Source: an uncultured Lachnospiraceae bacterium
GTDB lineage: Bacteria; Bacillota; Clostridia; Lachnospirales; Lachnospiraceae
Reading direction: 5' to 3'
Length of the DNA stretch: 64,000 nucleotides
NCBI GenBank assembly: GCA_910577275.1
Contig: CAJTMW010000002.1
Span: forward strand, 256,307-320,306
Part shown: one piece after another, positions 43,555 through 51,887 of the stretch
How the letters are laid out: every line of letters begins with the position of its first letter
How positions within the stretch are numbered: the first letter of the stretch is position 1
The notes under the pieces: model-generated
Told to the model about the DNA's origin: nothing
The model's database searches: none
The model's input: the letters and a program-made list of their open reading frames with translations, nothing else
Made by a program: the position numbers and the translations under genes

Positions 43555-44508
43555 ATGAAAAAGGAATGGAGTACAGGACAAAAAACGGCTGTTATTCTTG
43601 GGAGTATTTGTGCCGGGCTTCTGTTGCTGACAGTATTTTGCATTGATGTTTTCCGGCTGGCCAGATATTTATTCTATGTTGACGCTGACGATTACCCGAC
43701 TGCCAGATACCGGCAGGAGGAACCGGGAACCTACCCGGAAAGTGACAGCAATGATTCTCAGGGCGGCGGATATGGAGATTTTGACGACGGTTCCGGCGGA
43801 GATTACCGGTATTTTGACGGCGATGATTTTTATGATGATTACGGTTATTACGGCGATGACGGAACGGATTCCGGCGAATACTATGAATTTCACGACGCCA
43901 TCAGGAACGATTTGTCTTATCGGGTGGATTTTGAGTACTACGGCGAGGTGTTTGGCGAGGACAATGTGGAGCTTTCCATGGCGTATCCCATCGTGTACAG
44001 TGCGGACGGTTCCATTGATTTGGACGGCGTAAACAATGTGATTCAAAGAGAAGTGGGAGAGGTTAAGGCGTATACTGCCTCCGTGGGAGAGGAGCTTTCC
44101 GCAGATGTGGCTTTCCGCTTTGATGTGGACAGCTATGTCACTTACATGGACGAGGAGATTTTAAGCATTATTTATGTGGAAAGCGGTTATCTGGACGGCG
44201 AGAGCTATGAAAATTATGTAATTTCCGTCAATGTGGATATGGAAAGCGGGCTTGCGATGACAAATTCCCAGATTCTTGATATTGATGATGAGTTTTCCAT
44301 TGACTTCCGAAACAGAAGCGAGAAGCAAAACGGGGACGTGGGAGGGATTTCCATGTTTTCCGACCAGGATATCACAGATATGCTCAACGACGACGACAGC
44401 CTGATTATTTTTTATACGCCCCTTGGCATGGAAGTGGGATTCAACTACTATTACGGCTGGGTGACGGTGACCTATAAGGATTACCAGAAATACAAAAGTT
44501 TATTTTAA
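43555..44508 (+). CDS. membrane-anchored protein with Asp/Tyr/Gly-rich linker, DUF3298-like
   Basis: 317 residues. One membrane helix near 10-30, then an unusual linker (about 40-120) of Asp, Tyr and Gly (YFDGDDFYDDYGYYGDDG), then an outer globular domain. The outer domain pattern (VELSMAYPIVYSADGSIDLD, the MVNNxI-like GVNNVIQREVG, then YTPLGMEVGFNYYYGWVTV) resembles DUF3298/RsiV-type domains, some of which bind lysozyme. I consider this a plausible but unproved likeness. GGGAGG precedes the ATG and a clear terminator follows. Confidence 0.7.
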   Translation: MKKEWSTGQKTAVILGSICAGLLLLTVFCIDVFRLARYLFYVDADDYPTARYRQEEPGTYPESDSNDSQGGGYGDFDDGSGGDYRYFDGDDFYDDYGYYGDDGTDSGEYYEFHDAIRNDLSYRVDFEYYGEVFGEDNVELSMAYPIVYSADGSIDLDGVNNVIQREVGEVKAYTASVGEELSADVAFRFDVDSYVTYMDEEILSIIYVESGYLDGESYENYVISVNVDMESGLAMTNSQILDIDDEFSIDFRNRSEKQNGDVGGISMFSDQDITDMLNDDDSLIIFYTPLGMEVGFNYYYGWVTVTYKDYQKYKSLF

Positions 44509-44540
44509 ATTTATTTTTTATTTATAAATTTTTCGTTGTG

Positions 44541-44597
44541 AAAGCGGCGGAAATGTGATACTTTGATTAAGTAATACCGCATTTCTGACCGCTTTTT
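44541..44597 (+). terminator. long three-block terminator hairpin
   Basis: AAAGCGG/CCGCTTT, GAAATG/CATTTC and TACTT/AAGTA nest into one stem, ending in TTTTT. Confidence 0.85.
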
Positions 44598-44722
44598 CAG
44601 TATTACAATTCCGGCGTTTCGCCAAATGTTCAGAAAAAATATAAAATTAAGGAGGAATTTGCCTTTGAGGGAGGTTTATTGGACACATAGTGATGTATAA
44701 TGGTTTTTAGATAAAGATATTA

Positions 44723-44751
44723 TTGACAAAGGAGAACATTTGTTTTATGGT
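44723..44751 (+). promoter_or_regulatory. recA promoter with candidate LexA (SOS) box
   Basis: TTGACA at 44723-44728 and TATGGT at 44746-44751, 17 bases apart. In the spacer, GAACATTTGTTT (44734-44745) matches the Gram-positive LexA/DinR core GAAC-N4-GTTC with one mismatch, so LexA bound there would block the promoter. Confidence 0.7.
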
Positions 44752-44787
44752 ATATAAGAACGGATGTTCCCCGGAAAAAGGAACCTG

Positions 44788-44823
44788 AAACAGCAGGCGG
44801 CCGGACGGGCGCGTCTGCGGAAC
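44788..44823 (+). promoter_or_regulatory. possible reduced copy E of the leader element (recA)
   Basis: CAGC AGGCG at 44791-44799 pairs with CGTCT GCGG at 44812-44820 (one G-U, one A-G), followed by AAC and, 8 bases later, GGAGAG. The ends match copies A-D, but P2 and P3 are absent, so membership is uncertain. Confidence 0.4.
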
Positions 44824-44844
44824 TGAAAATGGAGAGAGAATTTT

Positions 44845-45963
44845 ATGGAAAAAGATGACAAGTTAAAAGCGTTGGACGCGGCCCTCGGGCAGATTGAGAA
44901 GCAGTTTGGAAAGGGCGCGGTTATGAAGCTGGGCGATTCTTCCGCAAAGATGAACGTGGAGACGACTCCCACCGGTTCATTAAGCCTTGACATTGCCCTT
45001 GGACTGGGCGGTATCCCCAAGGGAAGAATCATTGAAATATACGGTCCTGAATCCAGTGGTAAGACCACAGTTACCTTACATATGATAGCCGAGGTTCAAA
45101 AGCGCGGGGGAATTGCGGGCTTTATTGATGCGGAGCATGCGCTTGACCCTGTTTATGCCAGAAATATCGGCGTGGATGTGGATAATCTGTACATTTCCCA
45201 GCCGGATAACGGGGAGCAGGCTCTTGAGATTACGGAAACCATGGTCCGTTCCGGCGCGATTGATATTATTGTTGTTGACTCTGTGGCGGCTCTTGTTCCC
45301 AAGGCTGAGATTGACGGCGATATGGGGGATTCCCACGTAGGGCTTCAGGCCAGGCTGATGTCCCAGGCGCTGCGCAAGCTGACGGCGGTAATCAGCAAAT
45401 CCAATTGCAGCGTTATCTTCATCAACCAGCTCAGAGAGAAGGTGGGAGTGATGTTCGGCAGCCCGGAGACCACAACAGGCGGACGGGCGCTGAAATTCTA
45501 TTCTTCTGTGAGAATGGATGTGAGGAGAATCGAGACATTAAAGCAGAGCGGAGAGAATATCGGTAACAGAACCAGAGTCAAGGTGGTTAAAAATAAAATT
45601 GCGCCGCCTTTTAAAGAAGCTGAATTTGACATTATTTTCGGAAAGGGCATTTCGGTAGAGGGAGATATCCTGGATTTGGCGGCCGAAGCAAATATTGTAA
45701 ACAAGAGCGGGGCATGGTATGCCTACGGCGGAAGCAAAATCGGACAGGGACGTGAAAACACCAAGCAGTATCTGCGTGACAATCCCCAGATACTAGAGGA
45801 AATATCCGGGAAGGTGAGAGTCCATTTCGGCCTGCAGGAGGGCGCCCCCACAGAAGGCGCCGAGGCGGCGGAAAGCGGCGCGGAAAAAGAAGCCGGGAAG
45901 GAAGCTCCCGCAAAGAATACTTCCGCTTCCGCTAAAAAATCAGGAAAGTCAAGTGAAGCATGA
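44845..45963 (+). CDS. recA: recombinase RecA
   Basis: DNA strand exchange and SOS coprotease. 372 residues. Walker A GPESSGKTT, Walker B IIVVDSVAALVP, DNA-binding loops (FINQLREKVGVMFGSPE, TTGGRALKFYSSVR). The C-terminus is a long Ala/Glu/Lys tail. It overlaps recX by 4 bases. The promoter carries a candidate LexA box. Confidence 0.98.
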   Translation: MEKDDKLKALDAALGQIEKQFGKGAVMKLGDSSAKMNVETTPTGSLSLDIALGLGGIPKGRIIEIYGPESSGKTTVTLHMIAEVQKRGGIAGFIDAEHALDPVYARNIGVDVDNLYISQPDNGEQALEITETMVRSGAIDIIVVDSVAALVPKAEIDGDMGDSHVGLQARLMSQALRKLTAVISKSNCSVIFINQLREKVGVMFGSPETTTGGRALKFYSSVRMDVRRIETLKQSGENIGNRTRVKVVKNKIAPPFKEAEFDIIFGKGISVEGDILDLAAEANIVNKSGAWYAYGGSKIGQGRENTKQYLRDNPQILEEISGKVRVHFGLQEGAPTEGAEAAESGAEKEAGKEAPAKNTSASAKKSGKSSEA

Positions 45964-46595
45964 CGGTAACAAAAATTACAGAAATATCAAAGTCCAGAAT
46001 GAAAATAGAAATAGACGGCGAGACGGCCTTTGTACTCTATAAAGGGGAAATCAGGAACGGCAAAATCAAAGAGGGAGAGGAGCTTGAGGAAAAAGCCTAT
46101 GAGGAAATCATGACAAAAATCCTTCCCAGGCGCGCGAAAATGCGGGCGCTTAATCTGCTGAAAGGCCGTTCCTATACAGAGGCGCAGCTGTCTGATAAGC
46201 TGAAAGCCGGCGGCTATCCGGCGGCAGTCATAGAGGAGGCGATGGCATATGTCCAATCCTTCGGATATATAAATGACAGCCGTTATGCATTGGATTTCAT
46301 AGAGTATAACAAGGAATCGAAAAGCAAAAAAAGAATTTTTACGGATTTATACCGGAAAGGGATTTCAGGGGATATTATAGAAGAAGCATGGGAAAAAACC
46401 GTAGGCGGTGATTGCGGCGAGACGGCCGGAGAGCTTGAGAGGGAGCAGATTCTGCGATGGATAGCAAAAAAAAATTTTTGCGCCCGGACGGCAACTTTTC
46501 AGGAAAAGCAGAAAATGTCGGCCTTTTTGTACCGTAAGGGCTTTGGAACTGACGCAATAAGAAGTGCACTTTTGCTTGACATTACTTCTATTTAA
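45960..46595 (+). CDS. recX: regulatory protein RecX
   Basis: Modulates RecA filaments. 211 residues with three RecX-type three-helix modules: LLKGRSYTEAQLSDKLKAGG, SKSKKRIFTDLYRKGISG and the C-terminal FLYRKGFGTDAIRSAL. The ATG overlaps the recA stop (ATGA), so translation is coupled and regulated with recA. Confidence 0.92.
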   Translation: MTVTKITEISKSRMKIEIDGETAFVLYKGEIRNGKIKEGEELEEKAYEEIMTKILPRRAKMRALNLLKGRSYTEAQLSDKLKAGGYPAAVIEEAMAYVQSFGYINDSRYALDFIEYNKESKSKKRIFTDLYRKGISGDIIEEAWEKTVGGDCGETAGELEREQILRWIAKKNFCARTATFQEKQKMSAFLYRKGFGTDAIRSALLLDITSI

Positions 46596-46736
46596 GTTTA
46601 AAATCAAAGTATTGTAAATTTCTTTTAGAATGTTAAACTTGCAAGAAACTGATTGGATTTTTTATCGGTGTTTGTTACATACATTCTATATAGATTAGGG
46701 TACAATGAAAACTAAATAAGGAGGTGCTCCTGTAAA

Positions 46737-48284
46737 ATGGTGCAGGTTTTGATTGCAGTCATCGTCACGGCGGTGGTGACAGCTCCTGTTGCATGGTATC
46801 TGGCGACGACATATTACAAAAAGATGTCGGACACCAAAATAGGAAATGCGGAGGAGAAAGCCCGTGAAATTATTGATGAAGCTCTGAAAACTGCCGAAAC
46901 GAAGAAGCGCGAGTCTTTGCTTGAAGTCAAGGAAGAGTCCATCCGTACAAAGAACGAATTGGACAAGGAGATTAAAGAGCGTCGTGCGGAAGCGCAGCGT
47001 TATGAGCGCAGAGTTCAGCAGAAGGAAGAGAATATTGATAAGAAGTCGGAGGCGATTGAACGTAAGGAAGCAAATCTGGCGGCCAAGGAGAATGAACTGG
47101 CCAGACAGAAAGCTGAAATTTCAAAGCTGAATGAGGAAAGATTACAGGAACTGGAACGAATCTCAGGATTAACCTCCGAGCAGGCAAAAGAATATTTGTT
47201 AAAAATTGTTGAAGGCGAAGTAAAGCATGAAACGGCTGTGATGATTAAGGAATTAGAAAGTCGCGCCAAAGAGGAAGCAAACAAGAGAGCAAGGGAATAT
47301 GTGGTTACTGCCATACAGAAATGTGCGGCCGACCATGTATCAGAAACAACCATTTCTGTTGTTCAGCTTCCAAATGATGAAATGAAAGGCAGAATCATCG
47401 GCAGAGAGGGCAGAAACATCAGAACCCTGGAGACACTGACAGGCGTTGACCTTATCATCGATGATACGCCGGAAGCCGTAATTTTATCCGGCTTCGACCC
47501 TATTCGCAGGGAAGTGGCAAGAATTGCGCTTGAAAAATTGATTGTGGACGGACGTATTCACCCGGCCAGAATCGAGGAAATGGTTGAAAAGGCGCAAAAA
47601 GAAGTTGAAATCATGATTAAAGAGGAAGGTGAGGCTGCTACCTTAGAGGTGGGTGTTCATGGAATTCACCCTGAACTCGTAAGATTGCTGGGAAAGATGA
47701 AATTCAGAACCAGCTATGGTCAAAATGCATTAAAGCATTCCATAGAAGTGGCACAGCTTTCAGGTTTACTGGCTGCAGAGCTTGGGCTTGATGTAAGGAT
47801 GGCGAAAAGAGCCGGTCTTTTGCATGATATAGGCAAGGCTGTAGACCATGAAATGGAAGGCTCTCATATTCAGCTGGGTGTTGAACTGTGCAGAAAGTAT
47901 AAGGAATCACCTACTGTTATTAACGCCGTGGAATCTCATCATGGCGACGTAGAGCCTCAGTCATTGATTGCATGTATTGTACAGGCTTCTGATACAATAT
48001 CAGCCGCCAGACCGGGTGCGAGACGGGAAACGCTTGAAACATACACAAGCAGACTAAAACAGCTAGAAGATATTTCAAACAATTTTAAAGGTGTAGACAA
48101 ATCTTTTGCAATTCAGGCAGGTAGAGAGATTCGGGTAATGGTAGTTCCGGAACAAATTTCTGATTCTGATATGGTGCTTTTAGCCAGAGATATTTCAAAA
48201 CAGATTGAATCTGAGCTGGAATATCCAGGACAGATAAAAGTGAATGTAATTAGAGAATCCAGAGTCATTGACTATGCGAAGTAA
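46737..48284 (+). CDS. rny: ribonuclease Y
   Basis: Membrane-anchored endoribonuclease that starts mRNA decay in Firmicutes. 515 residues: N-terminal membrane helix (about 3-22), long coiled coil to about 190, KH domain with GRIIGREGRNIRTLE, HD domain with LKHSIEVAQLSG and LLHDIGKAVDHE. The ATG follows AGGAGGTGCTCCTGTAAA; GGAGGTGCTCC is a small dyad over its ribosome binding site. Codon use is somewhat more AT-rich than neighbours, most visibly in the second half. Confidence 0.97.
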   Translation: MVQVLIAVIVTAVVTAPVAWYLATTYYKKMSDTKIGNAEEKAREIIDEALKTAETKKRESLLEVKEESIRTKNELDKEIKERRAEAQRYERRVQQKEENIDKKSEAIERKEANLAAKENELARQKAEISKLNEERLQELERISGLTSEQAKEYLLKIVEGEVKHETAVMIKELESRAKEEANKRAREYVVTAIQKCAADHVSETTISVVQLPNDEMKGRIIGREGRNIRTLETLTGVDLIIDDTPEAVILSGFDPIRREVARIALEKLIVDGRIHPARIEEMVEKAQKEVEIMIKEEGEAATLEVGVHGIHPELVRLLGKMKFRTSYGQNALKHSIEVAQLSGLLAAELGLDVRMAKRAGLLHDIGKAVDHEMEGSHIQLGVELCRKYKESPTVINAVESHHGDVEPQSLIACIVQASDTISAARPGARRETLETYTSRLKQLEDISNNFKGVDKSFAIQAGREIRVMVVPEQISDSDMVLLARDISKQIESELEYPGQIKVNVIRESRVIDYAK

Positions 48285-48305
48285 CTGGAAAATGACATGA
48301 AAACA

Positions 48306-48349
48306 GAGAAAGTATTGAAGACGAAAAGTTTTCAATACTTTCTTTTTTT
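48306..48349 (+). terminator. intrinsic terminator after rny
   Basis: GAAAGTATTGAA pairs perfectly (12 bp) with TTCAATACTTTC and is followed by T7. Confidence 0.92.
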
Positions 48350-48432
48350 GCAAAAAGGCGGCCTTAGAATAGCTATACGGCGTATCCTTTTGGGATTGCA
48401 TTGAAAAAAATACAAAATTGATAAAAAAAATC

Positions 48433-48461
48433 TTGTTTGGGAAAACATGTTATAGTAGAAT
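48433..48461 (+). promoter_or_regulatory. candidate aminotransferase promoter
   Basis: TTGTTT at 48433-48438 and TAGAAT at 48456-48461 with a 17-base spacer, about 70 bases before the start. Confidence 0.6.
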
Positions 48462-48532
48462 AGTATCGGCGTTGGATTGTATACAATTATCCAATCATAC
48501 TATTGCAGAATATACATGGAGGAAGATATGAT

Positions 48533-49819
48533 ATGAAGGCGTACAGGGAGCTTAACCGGGAAGAATTGCTTACACTCAAAGAGAAGCTGGAAAAGGAATA
48601 TGAGAAGGAAAAGGCGAAAGGCTTGAAGCTGGATATGTCCAGAGGAAAAGCTTCGGTAGCCCAGCTCGATATGGAAATGGACTTTCTTGATGTGATTACC
48701 TCAAAGTCTGATGTCAGGACACGGTCGGGCGTGGACTGCAGAAATTACGGTCTGCTGGACGGTATTGAAGGAGCAAAGTGCCTGCTGGGCGACATGATTG
48801 GCGTTTCGAAGGATATGATTATTGTGTTTGGAAATTCCAGCCTGAATATCATGTACGACACGGTAGCCCGCTGTATGCTGTTCGGCGTGCTGGGGAGCAC
48901 CCCCTGGTGCAAGCTGGATAAGGTAAAGTTTTTATGCCCGGTTCCGGGGTATGACAGGCATTTTGCGATAACTGAGCAGTTTGGTATAGAGATGATTAAC
49001 ATTCCCATGACGGAAGACGGGCCGGATATGGATTTGGTGGAGAAGTATGTGAACAATGATTCGGCGGTGAAGGGAATCTGGTGCGTGCCGAAATATTCCA
49101 ACCCTCAGGGCTACACCTATTCAGACGAGACAGTAAAGAGATTTGCCGCTTTGAAACCGGCGGCGGCGGATTTCAGGATTTTCTGGGATAACGCCTATTC
49201 TATCCATGATTTGTACGAGGAGGGGGATGAGCTGCTGGATATTTTTGCCGAATGCGAAAAGACGGGAAATATCGATATGGTTTATGAGTTCTGCTCGACC
49301 TCGAAGGTAACTTTCCCGGGCTCGGGAATTTCGGCAATCGCCGCGTCCAAAGCCAATCTGGATTCCATTAAGAGCATTATGACCATACAGACCATCGGGC
49401 CTGACAAGCTGAATCAGCTCCGGCATACGAGATATTTCGAGGATATGAACGGATTGAAGGCTCACATGAAGAAACATGCGGCGATTATCCGCCCGAAATT
49501 TGAGGCGGTTCTGGAGGTGCTTGAAAGAGAGCTCGGCGGCCTCGGCATTGGTTCATGGACGAATCCGAAAGGCGGTTATTTTATCTCCTTTGAGTCCATG
49601 GAGGGCTGTGCAAAAGCAATTGTTGAGAAGTGTAAGGAGGCAGGCGTTGTTTTAACCGGCGCCGGCGCAACCTATCCGTACAAGAAGGACCCGGCTGACA
49701 GCAATATCCGTATTGCGCCGACCTTCCCTTCCGAGGAAGAACTGGCGAAGGCAACGGATTTATTTGTGCTTTGCGTGAAGCTGGCGAGTGTGGAGAAGCT
49801 GCTTTCCAAGACGGCATAA
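48533..49819 (+). CDS. class I aminotransferase (aspartate aminotransferase-like, type Ic)
   Basis: PLP enzyme probably interconverting aspartate or a related amino acid with its keto acid. 428 residues. FGNSSLNIMYDTVAR is the cofactor phosphate loop, KYSNPQGYTYSDE and IFWDNAYSIHDLY carry the Asn and Asp/Tyr contacts, CSTSKVTFPGSGISAIA carries the PLP lysine, and RIAPTFPSEEEL ends the substrate site. The frame is open from 48503, but the ATG at 48533 follows GGAGGAAGATATGAT. The last nine codons are repeated just after the stop. Confidence 0.92.
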   Translation: MKAYRELNREELLTLKEKLEKEYEKEKAKGLKLDMSRGKASVAQLDMEMDFLDVITSKSDVRTRSGVDCRNYGLLDGIEGAKCLLGDMIGVSKDMIIVFGNSSLNIMYDTVARCMLFGVLGSTPWCKLDKVKFLCPVPGYDRHFAITEQFGIEMINIPMTEDGPDMDLVEKYVNNDSAVKGIWCVPKYSNPQGYTYSDETVKRFAALKPAAADFRIFWDNAYSIHDLYEEGDELLDIFAECEKTGNIDMVYEFCSTSKVTFPGSGISAIAASKANLDSIKSIMTIQTIGPDKLNQLRHTRYFEDMNGLKAHMKKHAAIIRPKFEAVLEVLERELGGLGIGSWTNPKGGYFISFESMEGCAKAIVEKCKEAGVVLTGAGATYPYKKDPADSNIRIAPTFPSEEELAKATDLFVLCVKLASVEKLLSKTA

Positions 49820-49877
49820 AAGAAATCGGCGGGTGTGGAGAAGCTGCTCTCTGAGGCAGAATAAAAGAAATGGGGAA
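49788..49877 (+). repeat. 45-bp tandem duplication of the aminotransferase gene end
   Basis: GTGTGGAGAAGCTGCT at 49788 recurs at 49833. Both units read VEKLLS..stop then KK in the same frame (stops at 49817-49819 and 49862-49864) and both continue AATAAAAGAAAT-like. They differ at several positions. Confidence 0.85.
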
Positions 49878-50424
49878 GAAAATGGAAGAGATAAAGAGAT
49901 TATCCAGGCAGCTGGTTGCCCACGGGGCAATTCTGGACTATTATCAGGACACGATGCAGATACCTAACGGAAATGTGGTGAAGTGGGATTTTATTAAGCA
50001 TAACGGAGCGGCGGCGGTGGTCCCAGTGGATGAAAAAGGACGTCTGATTATGGTAAGGCAGTACCGCAACGCCTTAGAGCGTTATACCCTGGAGATTCCG
50101 GCGGGGGGACTTAAGACGCCGGAGGAACCCACAATGGATGCGGCGGCAAGGGAGCTGGAGGAGGAAACCGGGTATAAGGCGGGAGAGATAGAGCTGCTCC
50201 TTACCATTCGCACAACTGTGGCTTTCTGCAATGAAAAAATTGATATCTATCTGGCCAGGAACCTGACGCCGGGCAGCCAGCATCTGGACGAGGACGAGTA
50301 TGTCCAGGTAAAAGCTTATACGGTGGGTGAGCTTACGGAAAAGATTTATGCGGGAGAAATTCAGGATTCCAAGACAGTTGCGGCCGTTCTGGCTTATAAA
50401 GACAGGTATTGCACTAATAATTAA
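49870..50424 (+). CDS. NUDIX hydrolase, ADP-ribose pyrophosphatase type
   Basis: 184 residues. The NUDIX box is complete: GLKTPEEPTMDAAARELEEE then TGY. Together with IMVRQYRNALERYTLEIPAGG this is typical of ADP-ribose pyrophosphatases, which clear ADP-ribose. The start is ATG 49870, or ATG 49882 (GGGGAAG before it). It lies 50 bases after the aminotransferase, directly behind its duplicated tail, and a terminator follows. Confidence 0.92.
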   Translation: MGKKMEEIKRLSRQLVAHGAILDYYQDTMQIPNGNVVKWDFIKHNGAAAVVPVDEKGRLIMVRQYRNALERYTLEIPAGGLKTPEEPTMDAAARELEEETGYKAGEIELLLTIRTTVAFCNEKIDIYLARNLTPGSQHLDEDEYVQVKAYTVGELTEKIYAGEIQDSKTVAAVLAYKDRYCTNN

Positions 50425-50448
50425 ATCTTAATTTAATATAGTGATTTG

Positions 50449-50479
50449 AACAGGCAGGGCATATGTACTGCCTGTTTTT
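50449..50479 (+). terminator. intrinsic terminator after the NUDIX gene
   Basis: AACAGGCAG pairs with CTGCCTGTT around a 12-nt loop, ending TTTTT. Confidence 0.9.
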
Positions 50480-50485
50480 CATATA

Positions 50486-51121
50486 TTGGAGGGAGAGAAA
50501 TTAAGGCGGTATGCTGTGAACAGGGCGGAAAAGAATCGTATTTATACTTTCTGGCTGTATTTGTTTTTCGGAAGTTTTTTGTTAGGCGTGATTGTCATGA
50601 ATATGGGAAACGAAACGCTTCTTTCAGAGGACGGCATTTTCAGCATGTCATCGATTAACAGGTTAAAGTATATTGAGATTGACAGCGGGAGATTCCTGCG
50701 GTATGTGCTGAAACACCGGATAGGGGAGGGACTGGCGCTTGTTCTGTTGTCCACAACCAGTTTTGGGGCGGTATCTGTTTATATCTGTATTCTCTGGCAG
50801 GGGCTGCTGGCAGGGATGACCATTACGGCGGCCATTATCCGGTTTGGAATAAGAGGGTTTCTCCTTTTATTGGGGGGAATGTTTCCGCATCAGCTTCTTC
50901 TGATACCGGCGGAAATTATGCTCCTTGGCTGGTGCTATGAAAGGTGCGGCAAAGAACGTCTGCCGGAAAGCTACATGAGTTCCTACACAGGCAGCCGCAA
51001 GCAGCGCTTCCTCCGTCAGGGAATCATGCTTATGTGGATAAGCATTGTAATTTTAATCGGCTGTATTCTGGAAAGCTATGTGAATCCTATTCTGATTTCG
51101 GATGTCGTGAAGATATTTTAA
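50486..51121 (+). CDS. SpoIIM-like membrane protein
   Basis: 211 residues from the first possible start. Membrane helices near 22-40, 90-115, 118-145 and 180-200; the pattern FLLLLGGMFPHQLLLIPAE with a conserved proline-His is typical of SpoIIM/DUF95 proteins, which take part in engulfment in spore formers. The start is unclear: TTG at 50486 overlaps its own GGAGGG; an in-frame GTG at 50516 follows AAGGCGG at better spacing and would give 201 residues. Confidence 0.82.
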   Translation: MEGEKLRRYAVNRAEKNRIYTFWLYLFFGSFLLGVIVMNMGNETLLSEDGIFSMSSINRLKYIEIDSGRFLRYVLKHRIGEGLALVLLSTTSFGAVSVYICILWQGLLAGMTITAAIIRFGIRGFLLLLGGMFPHQLLLIPAEIMLLGWCYERCGKERLPESYMSSYTGSRKQRFLRQGIMLMWISIVILIGCILESYVNPILISDVVKIF

Positions 51122-51254
51122 AGAAGAAAAAATATCCGGCAAAAACCGTTGCCATACGCGGCTGGCGGATTGACTTTAAATGCTTCCTTCCATATAATTA
51201 ATTTATTCCGACAGAATTTCGGACAGGACTTTGCAGAAAGGAAGGGTGGCAAGG

Positions 51255-51869
51255 GTGGAGTTACAGGATATTTTAAAGGAATTTCAGGGCGAGGAAAGCG
51301 AAGCGACAAATAACCCAGAGTGGCAGGCGCTTTTTCATGAGCTTTGTCAGGAAGCAATTCAAACTGGCATGGAGCTGAATAATCAGTATCATACGCCGGA
51401 GGAAATCTGTGAGATAATGGGGCGGCTGACCGGAAAGAAAATAGATGAGAGCTTTCGTCTGTTCCCTCCGTTTTATACGGATTTCGGAAAAAATATTACC
51501 ATCGGTAAAGATGTATTTATTAATTCAGGATGTCATTTTCAGGACCAGGGAGGAATCTTTATCGGCGACGGCGCTTTGATTGGCCATAATGTGGTGCTTG
51601 CCACTGTCAATCATGATTTGAATCCGGCAAAGAACCGGAGGAATCACTTTGCCCCTGTCAAAATCGGCGCCCACGCATGGATTGGCTCTAACGCTACAAT
51701 TCTGTCCGGCGTGACCGTGGGAGACTGGGCCGTGGTGGCGGCCGGCGCTGTAGTGACCCGCGACGTTCCGGCTATGACGGTGGTTGGAGGCGTGCCTGCA
51801 AAGGTGATTAAGGTACTCGAGGATAAAGAGGAGAGGGCGGTGCCGGAAAATACTGTGAAATTTAATTAA
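51255..51869 (+). CDS. hexapeptide-repeat sugar O-acetyltransferase
   Basis: 204 residues. Left-handed beta-helix acetyltransferase of the maltose/galactoside type: N-terminal helical part (FHELCQEAIQTGMELNNQYH), then hexapeptide turns (IGKDVFINSGCHFQDQGGIF, IGDGALIGHNVVLATVNHD with the catalytic His, VKIGAHAWIGSNATILSGVT) and VVGGVPAKVIKVL. The frame is open from a TTG at 51231, but the GTG at 51255 follows AAAGGAAGG at proper spacing. The acceptor is unknown. Confidence 0.9.
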   Translation: MELQDILKEFQGEESEATNNPEWQALFHELCQEAIQTGMELNNQYHTPEEICEIMGRLTGKKIDESFRLFPPFYTDFGKNITIGKDVFINSGCHFQDQGGIFIGDGALIGHNVVLATVNHDLNPAKNRRNHFAPVKIGAHAWIGSNATILSGVTVGDWAVVAAGAVVTRDVPAMTVVGGVPAKVIKVLEDKEERAVPENTVKFN

Positions 51870-51887
51870 TAACGGGGGTACACACAA

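Larger units (their letters stand above)
44598..44844 (+). other. recA upstream region
   Basis: About 250 bases between the terminator and recA. AAGGAGG at 44649 is followed by a 12-codon mini-frame (TTG at 44665, stop 44698-44700), which may be chance. The recA promoter with a candidate LexA box is at 44723-44751, and a small GTTCC/GGAAC hairpin and a CAGC .. GCGGAAC stem follow before the recA ribosome binding site. Confidence 0.5.
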
